Source: Phenylobacterium sp.
GTDB taxonomy: Bacteria; Pseudomonadota; Alphaproteobacteria; Caulobacterales; Caulobacteraceae
Assembly (NCBI GenBank): GCA_018001015.1
Contig: JAGNIV010000002.1
Coordinates: forward strand, 1 to 64,000
Reading direction: 5' to 3'
Length of the DNA stretch: 64,000 nt
Within the stretch, counting starts at the first letter, position 1. Each line of letters starts with the position of its first letter. The position numbers were made by a program, and so were the translations under genes. A model generated the notes under the pieces. That model had not been told where the DNA came from. It saw only the letters and a list, made by a program, of their open reading frames with translations, and ran no database searches. Shown here one piece after another: positions 29,372 through 40,117 of the stretch.

Positions 29372-31144
29372 CTAAACCTCCCGCCCGATCGGATAGAGCA
29401 GGTAGCGGTCGTCGTAGAATGGCGTGCGCTTGTAGAACCAGGCCAGCCGCGCACCAGGGCTGCCGGCGAACTTCGGGTCCGCCGCCAGCTTCGCCTCGAA
29501 CTCGGCCTTCAGCTTCGGGTCCCCGGCCAGCATCGCGTCGGCCAGGGGGGCGATGGCGTAGGCCTCGATATACTCCACGCGGGTCAGCACCTCGGGGATC
29601 ATGCCCCAGGCGAAGAAGCTCTCGCTGGACTGCGGCTCCAGCAGCAGGACCACCAGGTCCCCCAGCGGCTGGTCGGTGGAAATCCGCACCGAGCCGGGCG
29701 AGAAGATCCAGTCCCGGCGCTCAGGCGTCACCTCGGTCACCGTGATGGCCACGTGGCCCTCGGCCGCCTGGGTGGCGATCGCAGGCTTGCCCAGGCGCAG
29801 CATCTCGACGCTCACCGTCGTCGGCGCCGCGATCGTCTCCATCGCCACGCCATGTAGCTCCAGGCGTTCGATGAGGTCCTTGCGATAGCCGGGAACCCTA
29901 TAGCCCTTGGGGCGCGCCAGGGTCAGGGTCGGCTCCGAGAGGACGTGGGGCAGGGACCACGGCTCTGGGTCCGGCTCCCCCAGCCAGCGGATTTCCCGGC
30001 GGCCCGACGCCACGCTCTCATAGGTCTCGTACTTAATGCCCTTGAAGCTTCGCATCCGGGCCGGCGCCTTGCCCGGCACGAAATTCGCCGGGATCGCCGC
30101 CGGCCGCAGCGCCCGGTCGGCCGCGATGGCGCCGCGCAGCGAGGCGCCCTCCGCCGCCAGCAGCCTCAGCGAGGTCTCCAGGAACACATAGGTCGCCAGC
30201 ACCCGCTGGGCGTGGGGCTTAAGGCTGTGGTTCTCGATCAGGATGGTGGGGACGTGGGCCGCCGCGCCCCAGCCGTTGGAGAACCGCTCCCCCAGGCCGC
30301 CGTCCGACAGGCCCTTCTTCGGATCATCGTCGTCCAGCCCGAACACCAGCTCGCCGGGGATATGCCCCTCGGCCTCCAGGCTCTCGTACATCGCGGGCTT
30401 GAAGACGCCATCCAGCCAGGTCGCGATGGCCGGCGACCGTGACCAGCTGGCCGCCTCGCCGTTGTACCCAAAGGTCAGGTCGTACTGGTAATCCAGGCCG
30501 TCGGTGACGTGGATGTCCACATAGAGGTCGGGCCGGTACCTGTTGATCAGCCGCCGCGCCGCCTGCATCTCCGGCTGGTCCAGCTTCATGTAGTCGCGGT
30601 TCAGGTTCTGGTTGGTGGCGGTGTTGCGCCAGCCCTGGATGCGCGGTCCCCGCTGGTTGGGCCGTGAATAGCGCGAGGCCCGCTCGTGCCCGTCGACGCT
30701 CAGGATCGGCGCCAGGATCAGGTTGGCCCCGTCCAGCAGGGCGTCCTTCCCATAGAAGCAGATATCCCGCAGCAGCATCATGCCGGCGTCCTTGCCGTCG
30801 ATCTCGCCCGGATGGATGCCGGCCTGGGCCAACAGCACCGGCTTGGCCGGATCGAACGCCGCCCCGTCCTTGCTGGCGATCACCGCATAGATCGGTCGTC
30901 CTTCCGGCGAGGTCCCGAACACCTCGATCCGGATCCAAGGCGAAGCCGCCTCCAGTCGGTCGAACCAGGCCCGCGTGTCCACATAGTTCGGACTGAAATC
31001 ACGCTCCGGATCGGCCTCGAAAGCGCTCACCCACGGATCGGACGCATCGCGCAACAGCGCCTGGCTCGCCCCCTGCCACGGCGGCGCCGGCGGCAGGAAG
31101 TCCTGGTCCCAAGGGGCGGTCGGAGAGGTGGGGGCGTCGGACAT
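29372..31144 (-). CDS. M14-family zinc carboxypeptidase-like protein
   Basis: The 590-residue protein contains a peptidase M14 domain. Zinc ligands are in HPGEIDGKD (about residue 104) and DIHVTDGLDYQYD (about residue 206), and the candidate catalytic Glu is in TILIENHSLKPH (about residue 303). The C-terminal half is a beta-rich accessory region with no family I can name. No signal peptide is visible, suggesting a cytoplasmic peptidase or amidase. The start is uncertain: ATG 31144 lacks a good ribosome-binding site, and an in-frame start at 31183 is possible. Confidence 0.85.
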   Translation of the reverse strand: MSDAPTSPTAPWDQDFLPPAPPWQGASQALLRDASDPWVSAFEADPERDFSPNYVDTRAWFDRLEAASPWIRIEVFGTSPEGRPIYAVIASKDGAAFDPAKPVLLAQAGIHPGEIDGKDAGMMLLRDICFYGKDALLDGANLILAPILSVDGHERASRYSRPNQRGPRIQGWRNTATNQNLNRDYMKLDQPEMQAARRLINRYRPDLYVDIHVTDGLDYQYDLTFGYNGEAASWSRSPAIATWLDGVFKPAMYESLEAEGHIPGELVFGLDDDDPKKGLSDGGLGERFSNGWGAAAHVPTILIENHSLKPHAQRVLATYVFLETSLRLLAAEGASLRGAIAADRALRPAAIPANFVPGKAPARMRSFKGIKYETYESVASGRREIRWLGEPDPEPWSLPHVLSEPTLTLARPKGYRVPGYRKDLIERLELHGVAMETIAAPTTVSVEMLRLGKPAIATQAAEGHVAITVTEVTPERRDWIFSPGSVRISTDQPLGDLVVLLLEPQSSESFFAWGMIPEVLTRVEYIEAYAIAPLADAMLAGDPKLKAEFEAKLAADPKFAGSPGARLAWFYKRTPFYDDRYLLYPIGREV

Positions 31145-31250
31145 CGGAGGCTCATTTGGGACGCGAAGGGACCCTGACGTCATGGGCGAGGCGCGAGCGA
31201 CTGTCGAGGGGCGCGCGGGAACCTTCCTGCACGGTGGAGGTTAGGGCTTC

Positions 31251-31412
31251 ATGTCCATGCTCATCCTCATCGTCGTCGTCATCGTCCTGCTCTCCCTGGC
31301 TATCTGGGCGATCCAGAAGATGCCCATCCCGTCGCCCCTCAACTGGATCCTCCAGGTGATCGCGATCGTCATCGCGATCTTCGTGATCGGCCAGCGGGCC
31401 GGCCTCTTCTAG
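31251..31412 (+). CDS. Small two-helix membrane protein (53 residues)
   Basis: A short frame encodes two strongly hydrophobic helices (residues 3-21 and 31-47) joined by KMPIPSPLNW, ending QRAGLF. GGAGG lies about 10 bases upstream of the ATG. I recall similar small membrane proteins with a PIP turn in Caulobacterales but know no function. It is divergent from the M14 peptidase gene. Confidence 0.65.
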   Translation: MSMLILIVVVIVLLSLAIWAIQKMPIPSPLNWILQVIAIVIAIFVIGQRAGLF

Positions 31413-31488
31413 GGCGCCGCACCGCCTTGACAGGGCGCGCCGGTCGTCGGCCTCCTGCCGCCCTCAACCGGCGGCGAAGGGCGAACGT

Positions 31489-31887
31489 ATGACTCTCCAA
31501 GACCGGATTGGCCGCGCCGCTGCGATCCTGGCCGTGCTTGCGCCCCTCGCGGTCGCCATGCCGGCTCAGGCGGCGCCGACGAAGCCCCCCGGCGAGATGC
31601 GCTGCGGCTGGATCGCCAACCCGACCCCGGGCAACTGGTGGCTGACCGACAGCGCCGGTGAGTGGGTGATCGCCATGCAGGGCGGCTACCAGGCCGACGG
31701 CCTGGACAATGTCCCCGATCTCAGCGCCGCCAACTGGGTTGTCACCAACGGCAGTTCCTATGGCTATGGCTGCGCCTGCCTGCGCGTCACCACCGACGCC
31801 AAGGCCAAACAGATCACCCGCATCCACAGCGTCCGGCAACAGCCCTTGAAAACCTGCCGCGGCGACAGGAAACTGCCCAGGCCCTAG
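31489..31887 (+). CDS. Periplasmic DUF4087 protein
   Basis: This 132-residue precursor has a signal peptide ending AMPAQAAP. Its mature domain has MRCGWIANPTPGNWWLTD and GYGCACLRV, which match DUF4087. Four conserved cysteines (in RCGW, GCACL and KTCRG) suggest disulfides. The family has no known function. Confidence 0.82.
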   Translation: MTLQDRIGRAAAILAVLAPLAVAMPAQAAPTKPPGEMRCGWIANPTPGNWWLTDSAGEWVIAMQGGYQADGLDNVPDLSAANWVVTNGSSYGYGCACLRVTTDAKAKQITRIHSVRQQPLKTCRGDRKLPRP

Positions 31888-31941
31888 GGGCAGGCCCCCA
31901 GGCTCGTGGCGTCGATGTGAGGCAGGGTGCTGCGCGGCCCC

Positions 31942-32265
31942 TCAGGTCGTCCGTGGCCCCGCCAGGATGATCGTGGCGCCCACGAGGCATACCGCCGCGC
32001 CGATGATGTCCCACCGGTCCGGCGTCCGATGCTCGACAAGCCAAAGCCAGAGGATCGAGGCGACGATGTAGACGCCGCCATAGGCCGCGTAGGCGCGCCC
32101 CGCCGCCTCGCTGTCCACCCGGGTCAGCAGATACGCAAAGAGCGCCAGCGACACGACGCCGGGGGCGATCCAGAGCGGGGAACGATCCAGCCTGGTCCAG
32201 GCCCAGAACGCGAAGCACCCTGCGATTTCAGCCAGGGCGGCGAGGGCGTAGATCAGCCAGGTCAT
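31942..32265 (-). CDS. ynfA: YnfA-family small membrane transporter
   Basis: This 107-residue protein shows the YnfA/UPF0060 pattern: [16 protein letters not shown] at the N-terminus and [20 protein letters not shown] in helix 3. YnfA belongs to the drug/metabolite transporter superfamily, and some members have been implicated in efflux of dyes and cations. It lies 9 bases downstream of the two MerT-like operon genes on the same strand, so it may share their metal-responsive promoter. Confidence 0.92.
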   Translation of the reverse strand: MTWLIYALAALAEIAGCFAFWAWTRLDRSPLWIAPGVVSLALFAYLLTRVDSEAAGRAYAAYGGVYIVASILWLWLVEHRTPDRWDIIGAAVCLVGATIILAGPRTT

Positions 32266-32274
32266 GCGGTCGTC

Positions 32275-32553
32275 CTATGTCGCCTTCGCTCCGGGCCGGC
32301 ATCCGCAGCTCCCGTCGATGCGGCAGCTCTCCCCGTCGGTGCGCGCCGCAGGTCGCGGCCGTCGGGCGCCGATGAACAGGACAGCTACAGCCACAAGCGC
32401 CAGGGCGCCACAGGCGATGGCCTCCCAGCCCAGCTTCGAGAGCGAAGCCGCCGCCGTGGCCAGGCTCGCGCCCGCCAGCAGAGGCATCGCCAGGGGTATG
32501 GCGCAGGCTCCGGCGCAGGCCACGCCCACGAGAATTCCACCCTTTTTCATCAT
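32275..32553 (-). CDS. Small two-helix membrane protein with a cysteine-rich tail (MerF-like architecture)
   Basis: The 92-residue protein has two membrane helices, the first carrying ACAGAC, and a soluble tail with SCRIDGSCGCRPG. This resembles the layout of mercury transporters such as MerF (two helices, cysteine pairs in and after the membrane), but sequence identity is not obvious. It follows the MerT-like gene by 5 bases and is expected to be induced by the same MerR regulator. Metal-binding is inferred from cysteines and context. Confidence 0.65.
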   Translation of the reverse strand: MMKKGGILVGVACAGACAIPLAMPLLAGASLATAAASLSKLGWEAIACGALALVAVAVLFIGARRPRPAARTDGESCRIDGSCGCRPGAKAT

Positions 32554-32558
32554 GACCG

Positions 32559-32948
32559 TCAGCCCTTGATCAGTTGCAGGAGGAACGGTTCGTAGGCCGG
32601 AAAGGCCAGGCCCAGCGCCAGCACGGCTGTCGCGATCTGCATCATCAGCAGCGTGGCCTTCGCGGTTCGCTTACCGGTCGAACGTGCCCGGTAGATCACC
32701 CACCCCCAGGCTCCGATCACCGACAGCAACGCCGCGACGAACATCACCTTGGTCGCCGCGTCGATCCAGATGAGCAACGCGCCCCCGCCGGCCAGGCCGA
32801 TGGCGGGGAAGGCGACGGGGAGCACGCAGCAGGCCGCGCAGGCCATCGCGCCCCCGGACGTGGCGAGCGCGGTGCGCGGCGCCGCCTTGTCCAGCATCCC
32901 TGGTGAGTCTGACGTTTCCAGGCCGGCCTTCGAGATATCGATCGTCAT
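32559..32948 (-). CDS. MerT-like mercuric/metal transport protein
   Basis: The 129-residue protein has three predicted helices. The first contains ACAACCVLPVAF, a vicinal cysteine pair in the position used by MerT to accept Hg(II). AGGAGAACC directly ahead of the ATG at 32948 fixes the start. A MerR-type promoter lies about 110 bases upstream and a MerR gene diverges from it. No merP or merA is present nearby, so the cluster imports or senses a metal without an evident reductase; the ion could differ from mercury. Confidence 0.75.
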   Translation of the reverse strand: MTIDISKAGLETSDSPGMLDKAAPRTALATSGGAMACAACCVLPVAFPAIGLAGGGALLIWIDAATKVMFVAALLSVIGAWGWVIYRARSTGKRTAKATLLMMQIATAVLALGLAFPAYEPFLLQLIKG

Positions 32949-33064
32949 TGGTTCTCCTATGCGCAGGCCGAGGGACAGCTGCGCGCTGTGCGGCTGACGC
33001 AGGCGACGGGAGATTCTTGGTCCGTCATGCTTGCGTTCCGCCCGGAGGCCCCTCATCTGGCGAA

Positions 33065-33095
33065 GCTCTAGGACTTCAAGTCACTTGAGGTTCAA
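33065..33095 (-). promoter_or_regulatory. MerR-type promoter with 19-bp spacer
   Basis: On the minus strand TTGAAC (33090-33095) and TAGAGC (33065-33070) are separated by exactly 19 bases. The spacer contains the dyad CTCAAG/CTTGAA. The over-long spacer with a centred dyad is the hallmark of promoters that MerR-family proteins untwist. It points toward the MerT-like operon. Confidence 0.8.
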
Positions 33096-33116
33096 GCGAT
33101 CTTTTCCGGAGCCTGC

Positions 33117-33554
33117 ATGGACCGCGCTCTCTCCATCGGCCGCCTCGCCGAGCGCAGCGGCACGAACCCGCCGACCATCCGCTACTACGAGCAGATCGGG
33201 CTCCTGAAGCGGCCGGATCGGCGCGAGGGCGGTCATCGCACCTATGGCCTGGCCGACCTCAGCCGCCTGACCTTCATCCGGCGATGCCGGGAATTCGGCT
33301 TCCCCATCGAGCAGGTCCGCAGCCTGGTCGACCTGCTGGAGAATGAGGATCGCTCGTGTGCGGAGGCGCGGGACCTGGCGCGCGACAACCTCAACATCGT
33401 TCAGGCCAAGCTGGCGGCGCTGCGGGCGCTTGAGACCGACCTCATCCAGATGGTCAGTGACTGCGAGGCGGCCTGCGTCGGCGGCCCCGGCCCCAACTGC
33501 GTCATTCTTGAGGACCTGTCGGAGCCGGGCAGGTCCAAGTGCCAGGGCTGCTAG
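33117..33554 (+). CDS. MerR-family metal-responsive regulator
   Basis: This 145-residue regulator has the MerR winged helix (SIGRLAERSGTNPPTIRYYEQIGLL) and a dimerisation helix. Cysteines lie at 81 (DRSCAEA), 116 and 120 (SDCEAAC) and 128 (GPNC). Cys81 is the position typical of Hg/Zn/Pb/Cd sensors, and the C120-C128 loop resembles the metal loop of CueR/ZntR. An extra CQGC sits at the very C-terminus. The specific ion cannot be decided. GGAG precedes the ATG, and it diverges from the MerT-like operon it presumably controls. Confidence 0.9.
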   Translation: MDRALSIGRLAERSGTNPPTIRYYEQIGLLKRPDRREGGHRTYGLADLSRLTFIRRCREFGFPIEQVRSLVDLLENEDRSCAEARDLARDNLNIVQAKLAALRALETDLIQMVSDCEAACVGGPGPNCVILEDLSEPGRSKCQGC

Positions 33555-33603
33555 CCGCCTTGTCTCAAGCCAAGCTCCGCAGGCCCTGCAATGGCCGCGC
33601 CGG

Positions 33604-34152
33604 CTAGCCCCGCACGACGGCGACAAGGTAGCGCGCCACGACCTCTCCGTCGTTGCGGTACATGACATCGGCGGGCGGGCCGAATTCCAGCCGGTCGCCG
33701 GGGCCCAGCACCGTGGTCTGATCGCCTTCTTCGATCACCAGCCGGCCCTCCAGAACCCAGACCACCTGACGGATGAGGGCGTAGGAGGAGGCGGGGACCG
33801 CGACCCGCTTTCCCGGAGGCATGTGCACCTCGACCAGCTCAAGCGGCAGGGCCGGGCTGAGATAGACCTGCCGGCGGTGGTAGCCGGTGGTGGGATCGAT
33901 CCAGCCCGGCTGAGCGTCCTTCCCCAGAAACCGGTCGGACGCCACCTGTTCGGCCATCAGTTCCGCCAGGGTCAGGCCAAGCGCCGAGGCCAGGCGCAGG
34001 AGGATGGTCGCGGTCGGGCTGGCCTCCTGGCGCTCCACCTTGCTCAACATGGATTTGGAGACGCCCGAGCGTTCCGCGAACTCGGCCAGGGTCCAACCCC
34101 GCCGGGCCCGCAGGTCGGCGATCCGCTGCGCAAGCTGAGCTTCGATATCCAC
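33604..34152 (-). CDS. XRE-family regulator with C-terminal cupin domain (copy 1)
   Basis: The 182-residue protein combines a helix-turn-helix (LAEFAERSGVSKSMLSKVERQ, split as residues 22-42) with a small cupin fold (about 105-180, VHMPPGKRVAVPASSYA). Such HTH-cupin repressors often sense small metabolites and control adjacent enzymes. The GTG start at 34152 lies inside an operator-like direct repeat and lacks a ribosome-binding site. It is divergent from a GNAT acetyltransferase. A paralog with the same layout is at 54738. Confidence 0.9.
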   Translation of the reverse strand: MDIEAQLAQRIADLRARRGWTLAEFAERSGVSKSMLSKVERQEASPTATILLRLASALGLTLAELMAEQVASDRFLGKDAQPGWIDPTTGYHRRQVYLSPALPLELVEVHMPPGKRVAVPASSYALIRQVVWVLEGRLVIEEGDQTTVLGPGDRLEFGPPADVMYRNDGEVVARYLVAVVRG

Positions 34153-34175
34153 TATATTGACTCGATATCCACTAT
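34142..34175. repeat. Operator-like direct repeat TCGATATCCACTAT x2
   Basis: The 14-base sequence TCGATATCCACTAT occurs at 34142-34155 and 34162-34175, exactly 20 bases apart (two helical turns). The first copy covers the GTG start of the XRE-cupin gene. The divergent acetyltransferase starts 38 bases beyond the second copy. The arrangement suggests autorepression and control of both genes. Confidence 0.7.
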
Positions 34176-34213
34176 CTGAGACGACTGTCTACGCGCTTCA
34201 GCGGGAGGCATCA

Positions 34214-34780
34214 ATGGGCGGCTTGAGAGTAGCGCGGGTCGAGGACGCGAAGGCGATCGCCGACATCTACGCCCCCTATGTCCGCGACACGGTCATCTCC
34301 TTCGAGGACGTCCCCCCAACGCCCGCCGAGATGGCCGACCGCATCGCCCAGATCCTGCCGACCTACCCCTTCCTGGTGCACGAGGCGGCGGGGGACGTCG
34401 TCGCCTATGCCTATGCCTCGCCCCACCGCGCGCGGGAGGCCTACCGCTGGTCGTGCGACGTCACGGTCTACGCCCGGCCCGAGGTCCACGGGAAGGGGAT
34501 CGGGCGCCGGCTCTATGGCGAACTGCTCGCGCTGCTCGAGGCCCAGGGCCTGCACATGGCCTATGGCGGCATCGCCCTGCCCAACGCCGCCAGTGTCGGC
34601 CTGCACGAGGCGATGGGCTTCCGCCAGGTGGCCCTCTATCCCGAGGTCGGCTTCAAGCACGGCGCCTGGCGCGATGTGGGCTGGTGGGCCAAGACCCTGG
34701 CCAGCGCGACCGATGGCGCCGAACCGATCCCGTTCGCGGACCTGCCGCCGCCGCGGTTCGGGCAGGACGCGGACACCTAG
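34214..34780 (+). CDS. GNAT N-acetyltransferase, phosphinothricin/amino-acid acetyltransferase type
   Basis: This 188-residue protein resembles the Pat/MnaT subfamily, which acetylates amino-acid-like amines such as methionine sulfone or phosphinothricin. Signatures are IYAPYVRDTVISFED, the acetyl-CoA loop RPEVHGKGIGRRLY and GGIALPNAASVGLHEAMGF. GGGAGG ahead of the ATG at 34214 sets the start. It is divergent from the XRE-cupin regulator, its likely controller, and converges on the LysR gene with a 4-base overlap. Confidence 0.88.
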   Translation: MGGLRVARVEDAKAIADIYAPYVRDTVISFEDVPPTPAEMADRIAQILPTYPFLVHEAAGDVVAYAYASPHRAREAYRWSCDVTVYARPEVHGKGIGRRLYGELLALLEAQGLHMAYGGIALPNAASVGLHEAMGFRQVALYPEVGFKHGAWRDVGWWAKTLASATDGAEPIPFADLPPPRFGQDADT

Positions 34781-35664
34781 GCCGGCGGCGCCTGCGTCCT
34801 GGCGCCCTCGGCGATCAGCCACCCCCGGAACTGGTCCAGCGCGCGGCTGCTGACCCCCGGCGCGGCCAGCAGGGCAAACCCGCTCTGCGCCGGAATGAAG
34901 CCGAAGGGCGCGGTCAGCCGCCCGCTGCGCACATAGTCGGCCACCAGCGGCCAGGGCATGACCGCCACCCCCAGGCCGGCGATGGCGGCGTCCAGGGCGA
35001 AGTGCAGGTGGGCGAAGGGCTGTTCGGGGGCGGGGGGCAGTTCCAGCCCGGCCAGGGCCGCCCAGATGGCCCAGCCCTGCGGGTGGGTCTGGGCGACGAG
35101 GCGCGGCGCGCGCAGGGCGTCGGGGAAGCGCTCGGCCAGGCCCGGTGACGCCACGGCCCCCAGGTGGCTGGGCATGAAGGCCGTCGCCAGGGGATCGGAG
35201 AGGCGGCTCGTCGGAACCAGCCGCACCACGGCGTCGGCGCCGCGTTGGCTGGTGGCCTGGGGCGCCAGCTCGGTCAGGTGCAGGCGCACGGCGGGGTGCG
35301 CGTGCGTGAACCGCGACAGGCGCGGGATCAGCCACTTCACCGAGATGCTGGCGTTGACGGCGATATGCAGGTCCTCGCCCCCGCCGCGCGCCTGACGCAC
35401 GGCCCCGGCGATCTGGTCGAAGGCGCCGGTCAGGGCCGGCAGCAGGGCCGCCCCGGCGGGGGTCAGCTCCAGTCGGTGCTTGGGACCCGTGAACAGCCGA
35501 ACCCCCAGGCTCAGCTCCAGGGCCTTCACCTGCCGGCTGACCGCCGAATGGGTGACGTGCAGTTCCTCGGCCGCCAGGGTCGCTCGCCCGGTCCGGGCCA
35601 TGGCCTCGAAGGCGCGCAACGCGTTCAGCGAGGGCAGGGGGGTAGATGTGAGATTTTCGAACAT
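34777..35664 (-). CDS. LysR-family transcriptional regulator
   Basis: The 295-residue protein has the LysR helix-turn-helix (LAAEELHVTHSAVSRQVKAL, about residues 31-50) followed by the two-lobed effector domain. It resembles GcvA-type members. Start codons at 35667 and 35664 are adjacent; the second has better spacing from GGGAG. It diverges from the MFS gene with about 50 bases between starts, the usual layout when a LysR protein controls its neighbour. Confidence 0.92.
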   Translation of the reverse strand: MFENLTSTPLPSLNALRAFEAMARTGRATLAAEELHVTHSAVSRQVKALELSLGVRLFTGPKHRLELTPAGAALLPALTGAFDQIAGAVRQARGGGEDLHIAVNASISVKWLIPRLSRFTHAHPAVRLHLTELAPQATSQRGADAVVRLVPTSRLSDPLATAFMPSHLGAVASPGLAERFPDALRAPRLVAQTHPQGWAIWAALAGLELPPAPEQPFAHLHFALDAAIAGLGVAVMPWPLVADYVRSGRLTAPFGFIPAQSGFALLAAPGVSSRALDQFRGWLIAEGARTQAPPA

Positions 35665-35718
35665 CATGCTCCCAATATGTCGATTTCCGCCATGGGGCAA
35701 TCGGCGCATAGGCTTGTC

Positions 35719-38423
<2,705 letters not shown>

Positions 38424-38427
38424 GGCC

Positions 38428-38826
38428 ATGAACGCAGCCCCCGAACTTCAACTCATCGGCGCGGCGATCATCGTCGGGATCGTCCAGCTGTTTTGGGCCA
38501 CGGGAGCCGCCCGGGCCCAGCAGAACCTGAAATGGGCGGCGGGGCCCCGCGACGAGGACATGCCGCTCGTCGGCGTGGCCGCCCGCCTGGATCGCGCCTT
38601 CAAGAACTTCATGGAGACCTTCCCCTTCTTCGTGGCCGCTGTCTTCGCCGCCTATCTGGTGGCCAAGACTGGCCCGCTGACCCTCTGGGGGGCGGTGCTC
38701 TATGTCGTCGCCCGCGCCCTCTACGTCCCCCTCTACGCCGGCGCAGTCACGGGGGTCCGCACGCTGGTCTGGTTCGTCAGCCTGATCGGAATCCTGATGA
38801 TCGTGGCGGCGATCTTCCTTGCGTGA
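38428..38826 (+). CDS. MAPEG-family membrane protein
   Basis: This 132-residue protein has four hydrophobic helices and the MAPEG pattern (RLDRAFKNFMETFPFFVAA, VLYVVARALYVPLY). MAPEG proteins include glutathione-dependent membrane enzymes, but bacterial members of this type have no assigned substrate. It starts 4 bases after guaB and its stop overlaps the TTG start of the next gene, so it sits inside the gua operon. Confidence 0.88.
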   Translation: MNAAPELQLIGAAIIVGIVQLFWATGAARAQQNLKWAAGPRDEDMPLVGVAARLDRAFKNFMETFPFFVAAVFAAYLVAKTGPLTLWGAVLYVVARALYVPLYAGAVTGVRTLVWFVSLIGILMIVAAIFLA

Positions 38827-40117
38827 CGGGGGGCGACTCTCCGCCGCCATCGAGGTTCTCACCGACGTCGAGGACCGCCATCGGCCGGCGCGCCTGGCGC
38901 TCAAGTCGTGGGGCAATGACGCCCGCTACGCCGGGTCCAAGGACCGTGCGTGGGTCTCCGGTCTCGTGCTCGACGCCCTGCGCCGCCGTCGCTCCATCGC
39001 CTGGAAGATGGGCGACGACAGCGTCCGCGCGACGATCCTTGGCGTGCTGAAGTACGAGTGGGACTGGCCGGTCGACCGTATCGCCGCGGCGGTCACCGAG
39101 GAGCCGCACGGCCACGGCGCCCTCACCGAGGCCGAGATCGGCGCCCTGGAAGCCCCGCGCGACCTGGCCGAGGCGCCGCCCTCGGTGCGCGGTGACTATC
39201 CGGCCTGGCTGGAGGCCAGCTTCGCCCGCGCCTTCGGCGACCGCGCGGCGGGGGAGGGGCAAGCGCTCGCCGAACGCGCCCCCATCGACCTGCGGGTCAA
39301 CACGCTGAAGAGCGATCCGGCGCGCGCCCTGAAGGCCACCCAGCCGCTCAACGCCGCCGCCGTGCCGGAACTGGCCACGGCCCTGCGCATTCCCGCGCCC
39401 GCCGCCACCGACCGGGCCGGCGCGGTCGAGACGATCCCCGCCTTCTCCAAGGGCTGGTTCGAGGTGCAGGATCTCGGCTCGCAGATCGCCGCGGCCTGCG
39501 CCGGCGAGGTCAAGGGCGCCCAGGTGCTGGACCTGTGCGCCGGGGGCGGAGGCAAGACCCTCGCGCTTGCCGCCGCCATGGGTAACACCGGCCAGATCTA
39601 CGCCTATGACAGTGAGGCCCGGCGCCTGGCCGACACCATCCGCCGCGCCGACCGGGCCGGCGTGCGCAACCTGCAGATCCGTTCGCCGGTGGAGGAGGAC
39701 CCGCTGCGGGGCCTCGCCGCCAAGATGGACGTGGTGTTCATCGACGCGCCCTGTTCCGGCTCCGGCGCCTGGCGCCGCCACCCCGACACCAAGTGGCGCC
39801 TATCGGAGGCAACCTTCGCCCGCCGACAAGCCGATCAGGACGCCGTGCTCGACATGGGCGCCACCTTCGTGAAGCCCGGCGGCCGGATGATCTATGTCAC
39901 CTGCTCGGTCCTGCCGGAGGAGGACGAGGACCGCGTGGCGGCTTTCCTGGCCCGAACCGAGGGCTTCGCCGTCAAACCCGCGACGTCCGACGAACACCTC
40001 ACCGCCCGCCTGACTCCGGAAGGCTATCTCCGGCTTACCCCCGCCACCGCCGCCACCGACGGCTTCTTCGTCGCGGTGCTGGAGCGAACCCAACCTCTCG
40101 CCGACAAAGCCCCATGA
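38819..40117 (+). CDS. RsmB/NOP2-type RNA (cytosine-5) methyltransferase
   Basis: The 432-residue protein has the SAM motif [16 protein letters not shown] (about residue 238), the substrate-binding Cys in [15 protein letters not shown] and the catalytic Cys in [13 protein letters not shown]. The N-terminal region is RsmB-like but shorter and may lack a full NusB-like domain, so the exact rRNA target (16S C967 or another) is open. It starts with TTG overlapping the MAPEG stop and overlaps guaA by 4 bases (ATGA). Confidence 0.88.
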   Translation: MRDGGRLSAAIEVLTDVEDRHRPARLALKSWGNDARYAGSKDRAWVSGLVLDALRRRRSIAWKMGDDSVRATILGVLKYEWDWPVDRIAAAVTEEPHGHGALTEAEIGALEAPRDLAEAPPSVRGDYPAWLEASFARAFGDRAAGEGQALAERAPIDLRVNTLKSDPARALKATQPLNAAAVPELATALRIPAPAATDRAGAVETIPAFSKGWFEVQDLGSQIAAACAGEVKGAQVLDLCAGGGGKTLALAAAMGNTGQIYAYDSEARRLADTIRRADRAGVRNLQIRSPVEEDPLRGLAAKMDVVFIDAPCSGSGAWRRHPDTKWRLSEATFARRQADQDAVLDMGATFVKPGGRMIYVTCSVLPEEDEDRVAAFLARTEGFAVKPATSDEHLTARLTPEGYLRLTPATAATDGFFVAVLERTQPLADKAP

